Part shown: positions 50,025 through 58,320 of the stretch, in pieces | Layout: every line of letters begins with the position of its first letter | Position numbering within the stretch: position 1 is the first letter of the stretch | NCBI RefSeq assembly: GCF_019656335.1 | Contig: NZ_BPLZ01000009.1 | Span: 97,287 to 161,286, forward strand | Reading direction: 5' to 3' | Source: Pseudomonas sp. NCCP-436 | GTDB lineage: Bacteria > Pseudomonadota > Gammaproteobacteria > Pseudomonadales > Pseudomonadaceae | DNA length: 64,000 bases | The notes under the pieces: model-generated | Databases searched by the model: none | What the model was told of the DNA's origin: nothing | Seen by the model: only the letters and a program-made list of their open reading frames with translations | Program-made: the position numbers and the translations under genes

Positions 50025-52511
50025 ATGGCCGATTGGCAATCCCTCGATCCCGAGGCCGCCCGCGAGGCGGAAAAATACGAAAACCCCATCCCCAGTCGCG
50101 AGCTGATTCTCGCGCATCTGGCTGAGCGTGGTTCGCCCGCCAGCCGTGAACAACTGGTTGAAGAATTCGGTCTTGACGGCGAAGAGCAGCTTGAAGCGCT
50201 GCGCCGCCGTCTGCGCGCCATGGAGCGCGATGGCCAGTTGATTTATACCCGCCGTGGCACCTATGCACCGGTAGACAAGCTTGATCTGATCGCGGGGCGC
50301 ATCAGTGGCCACCGCGATGGCTTCGGTTTTCTTGTGCCGGATGACGGCAGTGATGACCTGTTTCTCAGTCCGGCGCAGATGCGCCTGGTGTTCGATGGTG
50401 ATCGCGCGCTGGTGCGTGTGGCAGGCTACGACCGTCGTGGTCGTCGCGAAGGCGGAATTGTCGAGGTGATCGAGCGTGCCCACGAAACCATCGTCGGCCG
50501 CTACTACGAGGAGAGCGGCGTCGGTTTTGTGGTGGCCGACAACCCGAAGATCCAGCAGGAAGTGCTGGTCACCCCGGGGCGTACCGCCGGTGCCCGCATC
50601 GGCCAGTTCGTCGAGATCAAAATCACCCACTGGCCGACTTCGCGCTTCCAGCCACAGGGCGACATCGTCGAGGTGATCGGCAACTACATGGCGCCAGGCA
50701 TGGAGATCGACGTGGCGCTGCGCAGCTACGACATTCCTCATGTCTGGCCCGAGGCAGTGATTAAAGAAGCGCGCAGGTTCAAGTCTGAAGTCGAGGAAAA
50801 GGACAAGGAGAAACGCATCGATTTGCGCCATCTGCCGTTCGTCACCATTGATGGCGAAGATGCCCGCGACTTCGATGATGCTGTTTACTGCGAGAAGAAC
50901 AAGAGCCGCTGGAAGCTCTTCTCAGGCGGCTGGCGGCTGTACGTGGCCATTGCCGACGTGTCGCACTACGTCAAGGTTGGCTCGGCGCTGGATAACGAGG
51001 CGGCTGAGCGGGGCAACTCGGTGTACTTCCCCGAGCGAGTGGTGCCGATGTTGCCGGAGGAGCTGTCCAATGGCCTGTGCTCGCTGAATCCGCATGTCGA
51101 TCGTCTGGCGATGGTCTGCGAGATGAGCATCTCCAAAAATGGCCAGTTGCTCGACTACCAGTTCTACGAGGCGGTGATTCATTCCCATGCGCGGCTGACC
51201 TACAACAAGGTCAGTACCATGCTGGAAGATCCGAAAAGCAGCGAAGGCAAGGCTCTGCGTAATGAGTACAAGGACATTGTGCCGCACCTCAAGCAGCTGC
51301 ACGCCTTGTACCAGGCGCTGTTGGCCGCCCGTCACGAGCGTGGTGCCATCGATTTCGAGACGCAGGAAACCCGCATCGTTTTCGGTGAGGATCGCAAGAT
51401 CGACGAGATTCGCCCGACCCAGCGCAATGATGCCCACAAGCTGATCGAAGAATGCATGCTCGCAGCCAACGTGGCCACCGCACGCTTCATGCAGGATCAC
51501 GAAATCCCGTCGCTGTATCGCGTTCACGACGGGCCGCCGGCCGAGCGGCTGGAGAAGCTTCGGGCATTTCTCGGTGAGCTAGGGCTTTCTCTGCAGCGTG
51601 GCAAGCTTAAGGATGGCCCCTCGCCGAAGGATTATCAGCGGTTGCTGGAGGCCATTCGCGAGCGTCCGGACCATCAACTGATCCAGACAGTGATGCTGCG
51701 CTCCCTCAGTCAGGCGGTTTACAGCGTCGACAATCACGGGCACTTCGGTCTGAACTATGAGGCCTACACGCATTTCACCTCGCCGATCCGTCGCTATCCG
51801 GATCTTCTGGTGCACCGTGCTATCCGCAGCGTGATCCGCTCGCGCCGGGAAACCCCGCACGTGCGCCGCGCCGGGGCAACGAGCATGCCGCGCGCACGCA
51901 TCTATCCCTATGACGAAGCGGCCCTGGAGAAGCTGGGCGAGCAGTGCTCAATGACCGAGCGACGTGCCGACGAGGCAACCCGTGATGTGGTCAACTGGCT
52001 CAAGTGCGAGTTCATGCAGGATCGCGTTGGCGAAACCTTTTCGGGGGTAATTACCGCGGTCACCGGCTTCGGCATCTTTGTCGAATTGCGCGACATCTAT
52101 GTCGAGGGGCTGGTGCATGTAACCGCCTTGCCGGCCGATTACTACCACTTCGATCCGGTGCATCATCGTCTGTCGGGTGAGCGCACTGGGCGCAGTTTCC
52201 GCCTGGGCGACAGTGTCGAGGTCAAGGTCATGCGGGTCGATCTTGACGAGCGCAAGATCGATTTCGAGCTTTCCTTGGACGTCCAGTGGGCGACTGCTGG
52301 TCGCGCCCGCACTGGTAAAGCGGGTATGGGCAACACCGATATCGAGAAAAGTCGCGAGGTGAAGAAGGCGCTGCTCGCCGGAGCCAAGGCCGGTAAGGGC
52401 GAAAAATCGGGCAAGGGCGCGAGCAAGGCGGCAGGTGGTCGCGGCAAGGGTGGTGCCGGAAGTGCTCCGGCGGGTTCGGCGAAGCCGCGCAAGCGTAAGG
52501 TCAAGTCATGA
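50025..52511 (+). CDS. rnr: Ribonuclease R
   Basis: An 828-residue 3'-5' exoribonuclease of the RNase II family that can degrade structured RNA and takes part in quality control of rRNA and tRNA. Order: N-terminal winged-helix region (REQLVEEFGLDGEEQLEALR), cold-shock domains (about 85-240), the RNB catalytic domain (ITIDGEDARDFDDAVY-like: TIDGEDARDFDDAVYC with the metal-binding Asp cluster), and an S1 domain (about 665-755, GETFSGVITAVTGFGIFVEL). It ends in a Lys/Gly-rich basic tail. The stop overlaps rlmB by four bases (ATGA). Confidence 0.97.
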   Translation: MADWQSLDPEAAREAEKYENPIPSRELILAHLAERGSPASREQLVEEFGLDGEEQLEALRRRLRAMERDGQLIYTRRGTYAPVDKLDLIAGRISGHRDGFGFLVPDDGSDDLFLSPAQMRLVFDGDRALVRVAGYDRRGRREGGIVEVIERAHETIVGRYYEESGVGFVVADNPKIQQEVLVTPGRTAGARIGQFVEIKITHWPTSRFQPQGDIVEVIGNYMAPGMEIDVALRSYDIPHVWPEAVIKEARRFKSEVEEKDKEKRIDLRHLPFVTIDGEDARDFDDAVYCEKNKSRWKLFSGGWRLYVAIADVSHYVKVGSALDNEAAERGNSVYFPERVVPMLPEELSNGLCSLNPHVDRLAMVCEMSISKNGQLLDYQFYEAVIHSHARLTYNKVSTMLEDPKSSEGKALRNEYKDIVPHLKQLHALYQALLAARHERGAIDFETQETRIVFGEDRKIDEIRPTQRNDAHKLIEECMLAANVATARFMQDHEIPSLYRVHDGPPAERLEKLRAFLGELGLSLQRGKLKDGPSPKDYQRLLEAIRERPDHQLIQTVMLRSLSQAVYSVDNHGHFGLNYEAYTHFTSPIRRYPDLLVHRAIRSVIRSRRETPHVRRAGATSMPRARIYPYDEAALEKLGEQCSMTERRADEATRDVVNWLKCEFMQDRVGETFSGVITAVTGFGIFVELRDIYVEGLVHVTALPADYYHFDPVHHRLSGERTGRSFRLGDSVEVKVMRVDLDERKIDFELSLDVQWATAGRARTGKAGMGNTDIEKSREVKKALLAGAKAGKGEKSGKGASKAAGGRGKGGAGSAPAGSAKPRKRKVKS

Positions 52512-53260
52512 GTCAGCTGGAAAAGATTTACGGCGTGCATGCCGTTGAAGCACTGCTGCGCCATCATCCGAAACGAGTCAAGAAGGTCTGGCTGGCCGAA
52601 GGGCGTAGCGAGCCGCGTGTGCAGGCGCTGGTGGCGCTGGCCGAGCAGGCGCGGGTCTCCATCGGGCAGTGTGAGCGGCGCGAAATGGATGCCTGGGTCG
52701 AGGGTGTGCACCAGGGCGTTGTGGCCGAGGTAAGTCCCAGTCAGGTCTGGGGCGAGCCGATGCTTGAAGAACTGCTTGATCGTGCCGCTGGTGCGCCGCT
52801 GCTGCTGGTGCTCGACGGAGTTACGGATCCGCACAATCTGGGAGCCTGTCTGCGTACTGCAGACGCTGCCGGGGTGCTCGCGGTGATCATTCCCAAGGAT
52901 AAGTCGGCAACGCTCAACGCTACGGTGCGCAAGGTGGCTTGCGGTGCGGCGGAGGTCATTCCGCTGGTGGCGGTGACCAACCTGGCCCGGACCCTGGAGA
53001 AGCTTCAGCAGCGTGGGCTGTGGGTGGTCGGAACCGCTGGCGAGGCGGAGCAGGAGCTTTATCAGCAGGATCTGACCGGCCCGATCGTGCTGGTCATGGG
53101 GGCCGAGGGCAAGGGCATGCGTCGGCTGACACGCGAGCATTGCGATTATCTGGTCAGGCTGCCGATGGCCGGCAGTGTCAGCAGTCTCAACGTTTCGGTC
53201 GCTACCGGAGTCTGCCTGTTCGAGGCGGTACGCCAGCGTCAGGCGGCACGGCAGAACTGA
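52508..53260 (+). CDS. rlmB: 23S rRNA (Gm2251) methyltransferase RlmB
   Basis: A 250-residue SPOUT methyltransferase that 2'-O-methylates G2251 of 23S rRNA. The N-terminal substrate-binding domain begins KIYGVHAVEALLRHHPKRVK. The trefoil-knot SAM domain has LVLDGVTDPHNLGACLRTAD (motif 1), VLVMGAEGKGMRRL (motif 2) and LPMAGSVSSLNVSVATGVCLF (motif 3, written here only in part). It is coupled to rnr by an ATGA overlap. The pairing of an RNA-decay enzyme with an rRNA methylase is common in gammaproteobacteria. Confidence 0.96.
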   Translation: MSQLEKIYGVHAVEALLRHHPKRVKKVWLAEGRSEPRVQALVALAEQARVSIGQCERREMDAWVEGVHQGVVAEVSPSQVWGEPMLEELLDRAAGAPLLLVLDGVTDPHNLGACLRTADAAGVLAVIIPKDKSATLNATVRKVACGAAEVIPLVAVTNLARTLEKLQQRGLWVVGTAGEAEQELYQQDLTGPIVLVMGAEGKGMRRLTREHCDYLVRLPMAGSVSSLNVSVATGVCLFEAVRQRQAARQN

Positions 53261-53296
53261 GCGCCCTGTCGCTGATCAAATATTCGCCAGATCGCC

Positions 53297-53325
53297 TTGC
53301 GTGCGGCGGGGGGCTTCTCTAGAAT
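53297..53325 (+). promoter_or_regulatory. Promoter of the rpsF operon
   Basis: TTGCGT, 17 bases, TAGAAT. It lies 119 bases upstream of the rpsF ATG, leaving room for the S6:S18 leader at 53394-53438. Confidence 0.6.
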
Positions 53326-53393
53326 GTCGCCCCTTGCCGTGACGGCAGGCTCTTTTGCGCCTTTCGCCCGGCAAGCTCATCACGAGAAATCCA

Positions 53394-53438
53394 CTCCTTG
53401 CCTGACCACAGTGTTGGCAGGCTACAACCCGTAAGGAG
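53394..53438 (+). promoter_or_regulatory. S6:S18 ribosomal-protein leader of rpsF
   Basis: P1 pairs CTCCTT (53394-53399) with AAGGAG (53433-53438), which is the rpsF Shine-Dalgarno sequence. Inside it is a P2 hairpin, GCCTG-A-CCA-CAGTGT-TGG-CAGGC (53400-53422). The single-stranded 3' side, ACAACCCGT, carries the CCG that the S6:S18 complex binds in known leaders. This fits autoregulation in which S6:S18 closes the ribosome binding site. Confidence 0.75.
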
Positions 53439-53443
53439 CATTT

Positions 53444-53866
53444 ATGCGTCATTACGAAATCATCTTCCTGGTTCATCCGGACCAGAGCGAGCAAGTCGGC
53501 GGCATGGTCGAGCGTTACACCAAGCTGATCGAGGAAGATGGTGGCAAGATCCACCGCCTGGAAGACTGGGGCCGTCGTCAGCTGGCTTACGCCATCAACA
53601 ACGTCCACAAGGCTCACTACGTTCTGATGAACGTAGAGTGCACCGGCAAGGCCCTGGCCGAGCTGGAAGACAACTTCCGCTACAACGACGCCGTGATCCG
53701 TAACCTGATCATCCGCCGCGACGAAGCCATTACCGGCCAGTCCGAGATGCTCAAGGCCGAAGAAAACCGCAGCGAGCGCCGTGAGCGTCGTGAACGTCCT
53801 GAAAACGCTGAGTCCAACGACAGCGATGACAGCGACAACAACGACAGCGAAAACGCTGGCGAGTAA
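53444..53866 (+). CDS. rpsF: 30S ribosomal protein bS6
   Basis: A 140-residue small-subunit protein that binds 16S rRNA with bS18. The fold is a four-strand sheet with two helices: [18 protein letters not shown], then [18 protein letters not shown] and [20 protein letters not shown]. The C-terminus has a charged, then Asp/Asn/Ser-rich acidic tail (from about residue 105), a target for RimK-type glutamate ligation in some bacteria. The start has AAGGAG at 53433-53438, which is part of the regulatory leader. It opens the rpsF-rpsR-DUF2232-rplI operon. Confidence 0.98.
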   Translation: MRHYEIIFLVHPDQSEQVGGMVERYTKLIEEDGGKIHRLEDWGRRQLAYAINNVHKAHYVLMNVECTGKALAELEDNFRYNDAVIRNLIIRRDEAITGQSEMLKAEENRSERRERRERPENAESNDSDDSDNNDSENAGE

Positions 53867-53894
53867 TCCACGGATCTATTGAGGAGCCAATCTC

Positions 53895-54125
53895 ATGGCA
53901 CGTTTCTTCCGTCGTCGTAAATTCTGCCGCTTCACCGCTGAAGGCGTGAAAGAGATCGATTTCAAGGATCTCAACACCCTGAAGGCCTACATCTCGGAAA
54001 CCGGCAAGATCGTTCCCAGCCGTATCACCGGTACCAAGGCCCGTTATCAGCGTCAGCTGGCTACCGCTATCAAGCGCGCCCGCTTCCTGGCCCTGCTGCC
54101 CTACACCGACAGCCACGGCCGCTGA
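53895..54125 (+). CDS. rpsR: 30S ribosomal protein bS18
   Basis: A 76-residue basic protein that pairs with bS6 on the 30S platform. The sequence [18 protein letters not shown] and the C-terminal [14 protein letters not shown] are the family pattern. The single Cys11 in KFCRF fits the zinc-independent (C-minus) form. It lies 28 bases after rpsF with a GAGGAG ribosome binding site, so it follows the operon's S6:S18 control. Confidence 0.98.
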   Translation: MARFFRRRKFCRFTAEGVKEIDFKDLNTLKAYISETGKIVPSRITGTKARYQRQLATAIKRARFLALLPYTDSHGR

Positions 54126-54162
54126 GACCGGGCGGTCGACAACGAGTTAAGGAATAGATCGC

Positions 54163-55056
54163 ATGCGCGCCCTGGCTGAATACATCATGCGCGGCCGTAT
54201 GCAGGCCACCCTCGTGGTGGTCGGGTCGGCGGCAATGCCGCTGCTGTTCTGGTTGAGTGCCGCCGCGGGCAGCCTGGTGTTGTTGCGGCGCGGTGCCAAT
54301 GATGCTCTGGGCATCATGGCGTGGGCTCTGCTGCCAGCCCTGGTCTGGTGGTATTTCGGCGAACCGCGCACTCTGCTGGTGCTGGGCGGTGCGCTCGGCT
54401 TGGCGCTGTTTCTGCGCGCCGGGTGGGCCTGGAACCGTGTGCTGCTGTGCAGTGTGGTATTCGGCCTGATGTATGGGCTGATCCTCGGAGCGGTGTTCCG
54501 TGAGCCGATCGAGGCCATGGCCGGCGAGTTGCAGAAGCTGCTGCCGGGTATGCTCGATGGCGTTCACCAGCAATTGTCGGTGGACGAGCGGATGCGCCTG
54601 GAAAGTCTGATTGCACCGGTGCTGACCGGACTGCTGGCCGCTTTGCTGCAGATTCTCAGCCTGCTCAGCCTGATCCTTGGGCGTTACTGGCAGGCAGCGT
54701 TGTACAACCCGGGAGGCTTCGGGCGCGAGTTTCGCGCTTTGCGACTCCCTCTGCCGCAGGCGCTGATGCTGCTGGCAGGCATGCTGATCGGCCCGAGTCT
54801 GGGGCCGGAGATGGGCATGCTGACGCCGTTGTGCAGTGTGCCGTTGCTGTTCGCCGGAGTAGCTCTGGTGCATGGCATGGTGGAGAAGGGCGGGTTTGGC
54901 CGCTTCTGGCTGGTCGGCCTGTATGTGACGCTGGTGCTGGTTATGCACCTGATCTATCCCTTGCTGGTGGTGCTGGCCATCGTCGACAGTCTGTTTGATT
55001 TTCGTGGTCGTCTGGCGCGCAAGAACGGCGCAGGTTCCACGAACGGTGAAGGTTAA
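54163..55056 (+). CDS. DUF2232 (YybS-like) integral membrane protein
   Basis: A 297-residue inner-membrane protein with about seven to eight hydrophobic helices, for example LVVVGSAAMPLLFWLSAAAG, VLLCSVVFGLMYGLILGAVF and VLTGLLAALLQILSLLSLIL. The function is unknown. This family is found inside rpsF-rplI operons in pseudomonads and in related positions in other bacteria. AAGGAA precedes the ATG. The C-terminal cytoplasmic end is short and basic. It lies 37 bases after rpsR and 21 bases before rplI, so it is co-transcribed. Confidence 0.85.
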   Translation: MRALAEYIMRGRMQATLVVVGSAAMPLLFWLSAAAGSLVLLRRGANDALGIMAWALLPALVWWYFGEPRTLLVLGGALGLALFLRAGWAWNRVLLCSVVFGLMYGLILGAVFREPIEAMAGELQKLLPGMLDGVHQQLSVDERMRLESLIAPVLTGLLAALLQILSLLSLILGRYWQAALYNPGGFGREFRALRLPLPQALMLLAGMLIGPSLGPEMGMLTPLCSVPLLFAGVALVHGMVEKGGFGRFWLVGLYVTLVLVMHLIYPLLVVLAIVDSLFDFRGRLARKNGAGSTNGEG

Positions 55057-55077
55057 AAGTTAAGAGGTAAGACTCAA

Positions 55078-55524
55078 ATGGAAGTCATCCTGCTGGAAAA
55101 GATCGCCAACCTGGGCAACCTGGGCGACAAAGTGAATGTCCGGGCCGGTTACGGTCGCAACTACCTGCTGCCGCAGGGCAAGGCCACCGCTGCTACTGCT
55201 GAGAATGTGGCTGCGTTCGAAGCTCGTCGCGCCGAGCTGGAAAAGGCTGCTGCCGAGAAGAAGGCCGCTGCTGAAGCCCGCGCTGCTCAACTGAACGAGC
55301 TGGAAGTCACCATTACTGCTGTTGCCGGTGATGAAGGCAAGCTGTTCGGTTCCATCGGTACCCACGACATCGCCGACGCGCTGACCGCTTCCGGTGTGAC
55401 CGTGGCCAAGGCCGAGGTTCGCCTGCCCAACGGTACCATCCGTCAGGTCGGCGAGTACGACGTTGCTCTGCACCTGCACACCGACGTCGAAGCCACCGTC
55501 AAGGTGATCGTCGTCGCTGCCTGA
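55078..55524 (+). CDS. rplI: 50S ribosomal protein bL9
   Basis: A 148-residue large-subunit protein with two globular ends joined by a long helix. The N-terminal domain is [20 protein letters not shown] followed by [16 protein letters not shown]. The Ala/Glu/Lys helix (about 40-75) links to the C-terminal domain [14 protein letters not shown]. It ends the rpsF operon and is followed by a strong terminator. Confidence 0.98.
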   Translation: MEVILLEKIANLGNLGDKVNVRAGYGRNYLLPQGKATAATAENVAAFEARRAELEKAAAEKKAAAEARAAQLNELEVTITAVAGDEGKLFGSIGTHDIADALTASGVTVAKAEVRLPNGTIRQVGEYDVALHLHTDVEATVKVIVVAA

Positions 55525-55572
55525 TAGCAGTAGGCGGGCAGACTTGCGCTCAGGTGCGGGTCTGCCACAATC

Positions 55573-55614
55573 GGGCACGTCATCACGTAAGTGGTGACGT
55601 GCCCGTTGTTTTTT
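55573..55614 (+). terminator. Intrinsic terminator of the rpsF-rplI operon
   Basis: GGGCACGTCATCAC, GTAA, GTGGTGACGTGCCC (14 bp with one G-T pair), then a T-rich tract. Confidence 0.92.
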
Positions 55615-55637
55615 AATGCCGTAGTTTTCCCGAGCCT

Positions 55638-57032
55638 ATGAACGACATCACCATTCCCGAGCAATACGACCTGCAGACGGCTGCCCTGAAAGTGCCTCCG
55701 CACTCCATCGAGGCTGAGCAGGCGGTGCTGGGTGGCCTGATGCTCGACAACAACGCCTGGGAGCGGGTGCTCGATGCTGTATCCGATGGCGATTTCTATC
55801 GCCACGACCACCGTTTGATCTTCCGTGCTATCTACAAGCTGGCCGAACGCAATCATCCGTTTGATGTGGTGACCCTGTCCGAGCAACTGGACAAGGAGGG
55901 GCAGTTGGCGCAGGTCGGAGGCCTGGCCTATCTGGCTGAGCTGGCGAAGAACACTCCTTCGGTGGCCAACATCAAGGCCTATGCCCAGATCATTCGCGAG
56001 CGCGCAACTCTGCGTCAGTTGATCGGCATCAGTAATGAGATCGCTGACAGCGCCTATTCGCCGGAAGGCCGTACCGGTGAGGAAATCCTCGACGAGGCCG
56101 AGCGCAAGATCTTCGAGATCGCCGAGGCCAGACCGAAGACAGGTGGCCCGGTGGCGATCAACGACATTCTGGTCAAGGCCATTGACCGCATTGACCAGTT
56201 GTTCAATGCCGGCGATGCGATAACCGGCCTGTCCACCGGTTTTGATGACCTTGACGAGAAGACCAGCGGTTTGCAGCCAGCGGATCTGATCATCGTTGCG
56301 GGCCGTCCCTCCATGGGTAAGACCACCTTCGCCATGAATCTGGTGGAAAACGCCCTGATGCGCAGCGACAAGGCGATTCTCGTCTATTCGCTGGAGATGC
56401 CTTCCGAGTCCATCGTCATCCGTATGCTGGCTTCGCTCGGGCGCATCGATCAGACCAAGGTGCGCGCCGGCCAACTGGATGATGACGACTGGCCGCGACT
56501 GACCAGTGCGGTGAATCTGCTCAATGACCGCAAGCTGTTTATCGATGACACCGCGGGGATTTCCCCCTCGGAAATGCGTGCGCGTACCCGTCGCCTGGCG
56601 CGCGAGCATGGCGAGATCGGCCTGATCATGGTCGACTACCTGCAGTTGATGCAGATTCCGGGCTCCAGCGGAGACAGCCGCGTCAACGAGATTTCCGAGA
56701 TCTCGCGCTCGCTCAAGGCGCTGGCCAAGGAATTCAACTGTCCGGTCATCGCTCTGTCACAGCTCAACCGCTCGCTGGAGCAGCGCCCCAACAAGCGCCC
56801 GGTCAACTCGGATTTGCGCGAATCCGGGGCGATCGAGCAGGACGCCGACATCATCATGTTCGTCTACCGCGATGAGGTGTATCACCCGGAGACCGAGTAC
56901 AAGGGTGTGGCTGAAATCATTATCGGCAAGCAGCGTAACGGTCCGATTGGTACGGTGCGCTTAGCCTTCCTGGGCAAGTACTCGCGGTTCGAGAATCTGG
57001 CACCCGGAAGCTATCAGTTCGAGGATGAGTAA
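55638..57032 (+). CDS. dnaB: Replicative DNA helicase DnaB
   Basis: A 464-residue hexameric 5'-3' helicase of the replisome. The N-terminal DnaB domain (about 18-120, LKVPPHSIEAEQAVLGGLML) binds DnaG. The RecA-like motor domain has Walker A GRPSMGKTTFAMN (about residue 220), Walker B IMVDYLQLMQIPG and the EFNCPVIALSQLNRSLEQRP segment. No intein is present in the Walker region. It starts 23 bases after the rplI terminator, so its promoter must be close or read-through occurs. Confidence 0.98.
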   Translation: MNDITIPEQYDLQTAALKVPPHSIEAEQAVLGGLMLDNNAWERVLDAVSDGDFYRHDHRLIFRAIYKLAERNHPFDVVTLSEQLDKEGQLAQVGGLAYLAELAKNTPSVANIKAYAQIIRERATLRQLIGISNEIADSAYSPEGRTGEEILDEAERKIFEIAEARPKTGGPVAINDILVKAIDRIDQLFNAGDAITGLSTGFDDLDEKTSGLQPADLIIVAGRPSMGKTTFAMNLVENALMRSDKAILVYSLEMPSESIVIRMLASLGRIDQTKVRAGQLDDDDWPRLTSAVNLLNDRKLFIDDTAGISPSEMRARTRRLAREHGEIGLIMVDYLQLMQIPGSSGDSRVNEISEISRSLKALAKEFNCPVIALSQLNRSLEQRPNKRPVNSDLRESGAIEQDADIIMFVYRDEVYHPETEYKGVAEIIIGKQRNGPIGTVRLAFLGKYSRFENLAPGSYQFEDE

Positions 57033-57130
57033 GGCGGCTGGCAGAGGGCATGCTGGCACTGATCCGGCTCAATGAAAACGGGCACTCAGCGGTTAAGATG
57101 GGGGCCCGTTTCTTGTTCAGGCCCATGCTC

Positions 57131-58207
57131 ATGCGTCCGCTTGCCGCCATCGTCGATCTGTCTGCCATCGTCCACAACTATCAGGTTGCCAAGCGCTGCG
57201 CCCCAGGGCGTCAGGCGTTTGCCGTGGTCAAGGCCAATGCATACGGGCACGGCGTGCGTGAGGTGGTCACGGTTCTGCACGATATTGCCGACGGCTTTGC
57301 CGTGGCCAGTCTGGAGGAGGCTGCGGAAGTACGGGCCATGCACGGTGAGGCGCGAATCCTGCTGTTGGCGGGCTGCTTTGAGCCTGACGAGTTCGCTATT
57401 GCCGCCCAGCTGGAGCTGGATGTAGTGCTGCAGAGCGACGCCCAAGTGCGGGCTCTGGCCGCTGCGGAGTTGTCGCGACCACTGAATGTCTGGCTCAAGC
57501 TTGATACCGGCATGCACCGTCTGGGATTCGCGGCAGATACCTTGACGCAGTGGCATGCGCAGCTGAGTGTCGCACCGCAGGTAGGCGAGATCAATCTGAT
57601 CAGTCATCTGGCCTGTGCCGACGAACGCGGGCATCCGCTCAACGAGCAGCAAATCGAGCGTTTTCTCGAACTGGCGGATCTGCCGTTCAGCCAGCGATCT
57701 CTGGCCAACTCGGCAGCCGTACTGACGCTGCCTGCCGCCCATATGGATTGGATACGTCCGGGGCTCATGCTCTACGGTGCCACTCCGCTGGCCGACCTCG
57801 GGGTTCGCGAGCTGGATCTGAAGCCGGCACTGACCCTGGCTGCGCGGGTTATCGCGGTGCGTGAGGTTGCCGCTGGCGAAAGTGTCGGTTACGGCGCGAG
57901 CTGGGTGGCTGAGCGTCCGACACGGATCGCTACAGTGTGCTGTGGCTACGCCGATGGTTACCCGCGACATGCACCGAGCGGTACCCCGGTGCTGGTGGAG
58001 GGGCGACGAACCGTGCTGGTTGGCCGGGTGTCGATGGATATGCTGTCGGTGGACATCAGCGATGTGCCGGAGGCTGGTGTGGATTCGCCGGTGGAGCTGT
58101 GGGGAGCCAGTCTGCCGGTGGATGAAGTGGCGGCTGCCTGCGGCACTCTTGCGTATGAGTTGCTGAGCCGGCTGAGTGTGCGGGTACCGCGTCGCTACAT
58201 TGGCTGA
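57131..58207 (+). CDS. alr: Alanine racemase
   Basis: A 358-residue PLP enzyme that makes D-alanine for peptidoglycan. The PLP lysine is Lys34 in AVVKANAYGHG. The second catalytic residue is Tyr in SVGYGASW near residue 255, and VSMDMLSVDISDV is the conserved substrate-binding part. The ATG at 57131 (MRPLAAIVDLS) is the family start; ATGs at 57125 and earlier are in frame but lie upstream of a normal-length protein. Of the two alanine racemases usual in Pseudomonas, the dnaB neighbour is the biosynthetic Alr rather than catabolic DadX. Confidence 0.95.
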   Translation: MRPLAAIVDLSAIVHNYQVAKRCAPGRQAFAVVKANAYGHGVREVVTVLHDIADGFAVASLEEAAEVRAMHGEARILLLAGCFEPDEFAIAAQLELDVVLQSDAQVRALAAAELSRPLNVWLKLDTGMHRLGFAADTLTQWHAQLSVAPQVGEINLISHLACADERGHPLNEQQIERFLELADLPFSQRSLANSAAVLTLPAAHMDWIRPGLMLYGATPLADLGVRELDLKPALTLAARVIAVREVAAGESVGYGASWVAERPTRIATVCCGYADGYPRHAPSGTPVLVEGRRTVLVGRVSMDMLSVDISDVPEAGVDSPVELWGASLPVDEVAAACGTLAYELLSRLSVRVPRRYIG

Positions 58208-58276
58208 GTAAGCAACTACCGGGGCGGCAGTAGTATCGGCGAATGTGTGGCGAAGGTCCGGCCTGGTCAAAATTTG

Positions 58277-58285
58277 TGCTATAGT
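58277..58285 (+). promoter_or_regulatory. Candidate extended -10 promoter of ygiQ
   Basis: TGCTATAGT matches the extended -10 TGnTATAAT, 36 bases upstream of the ygiQ ATG. No clear -35 is seen, as is common for extended -10 promoters. Confidence 0.45.
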
Positions 58286-58320
58286 CCGCGCCCCTTGTGA
58301 GCACTGACTGATCAAAAAAC

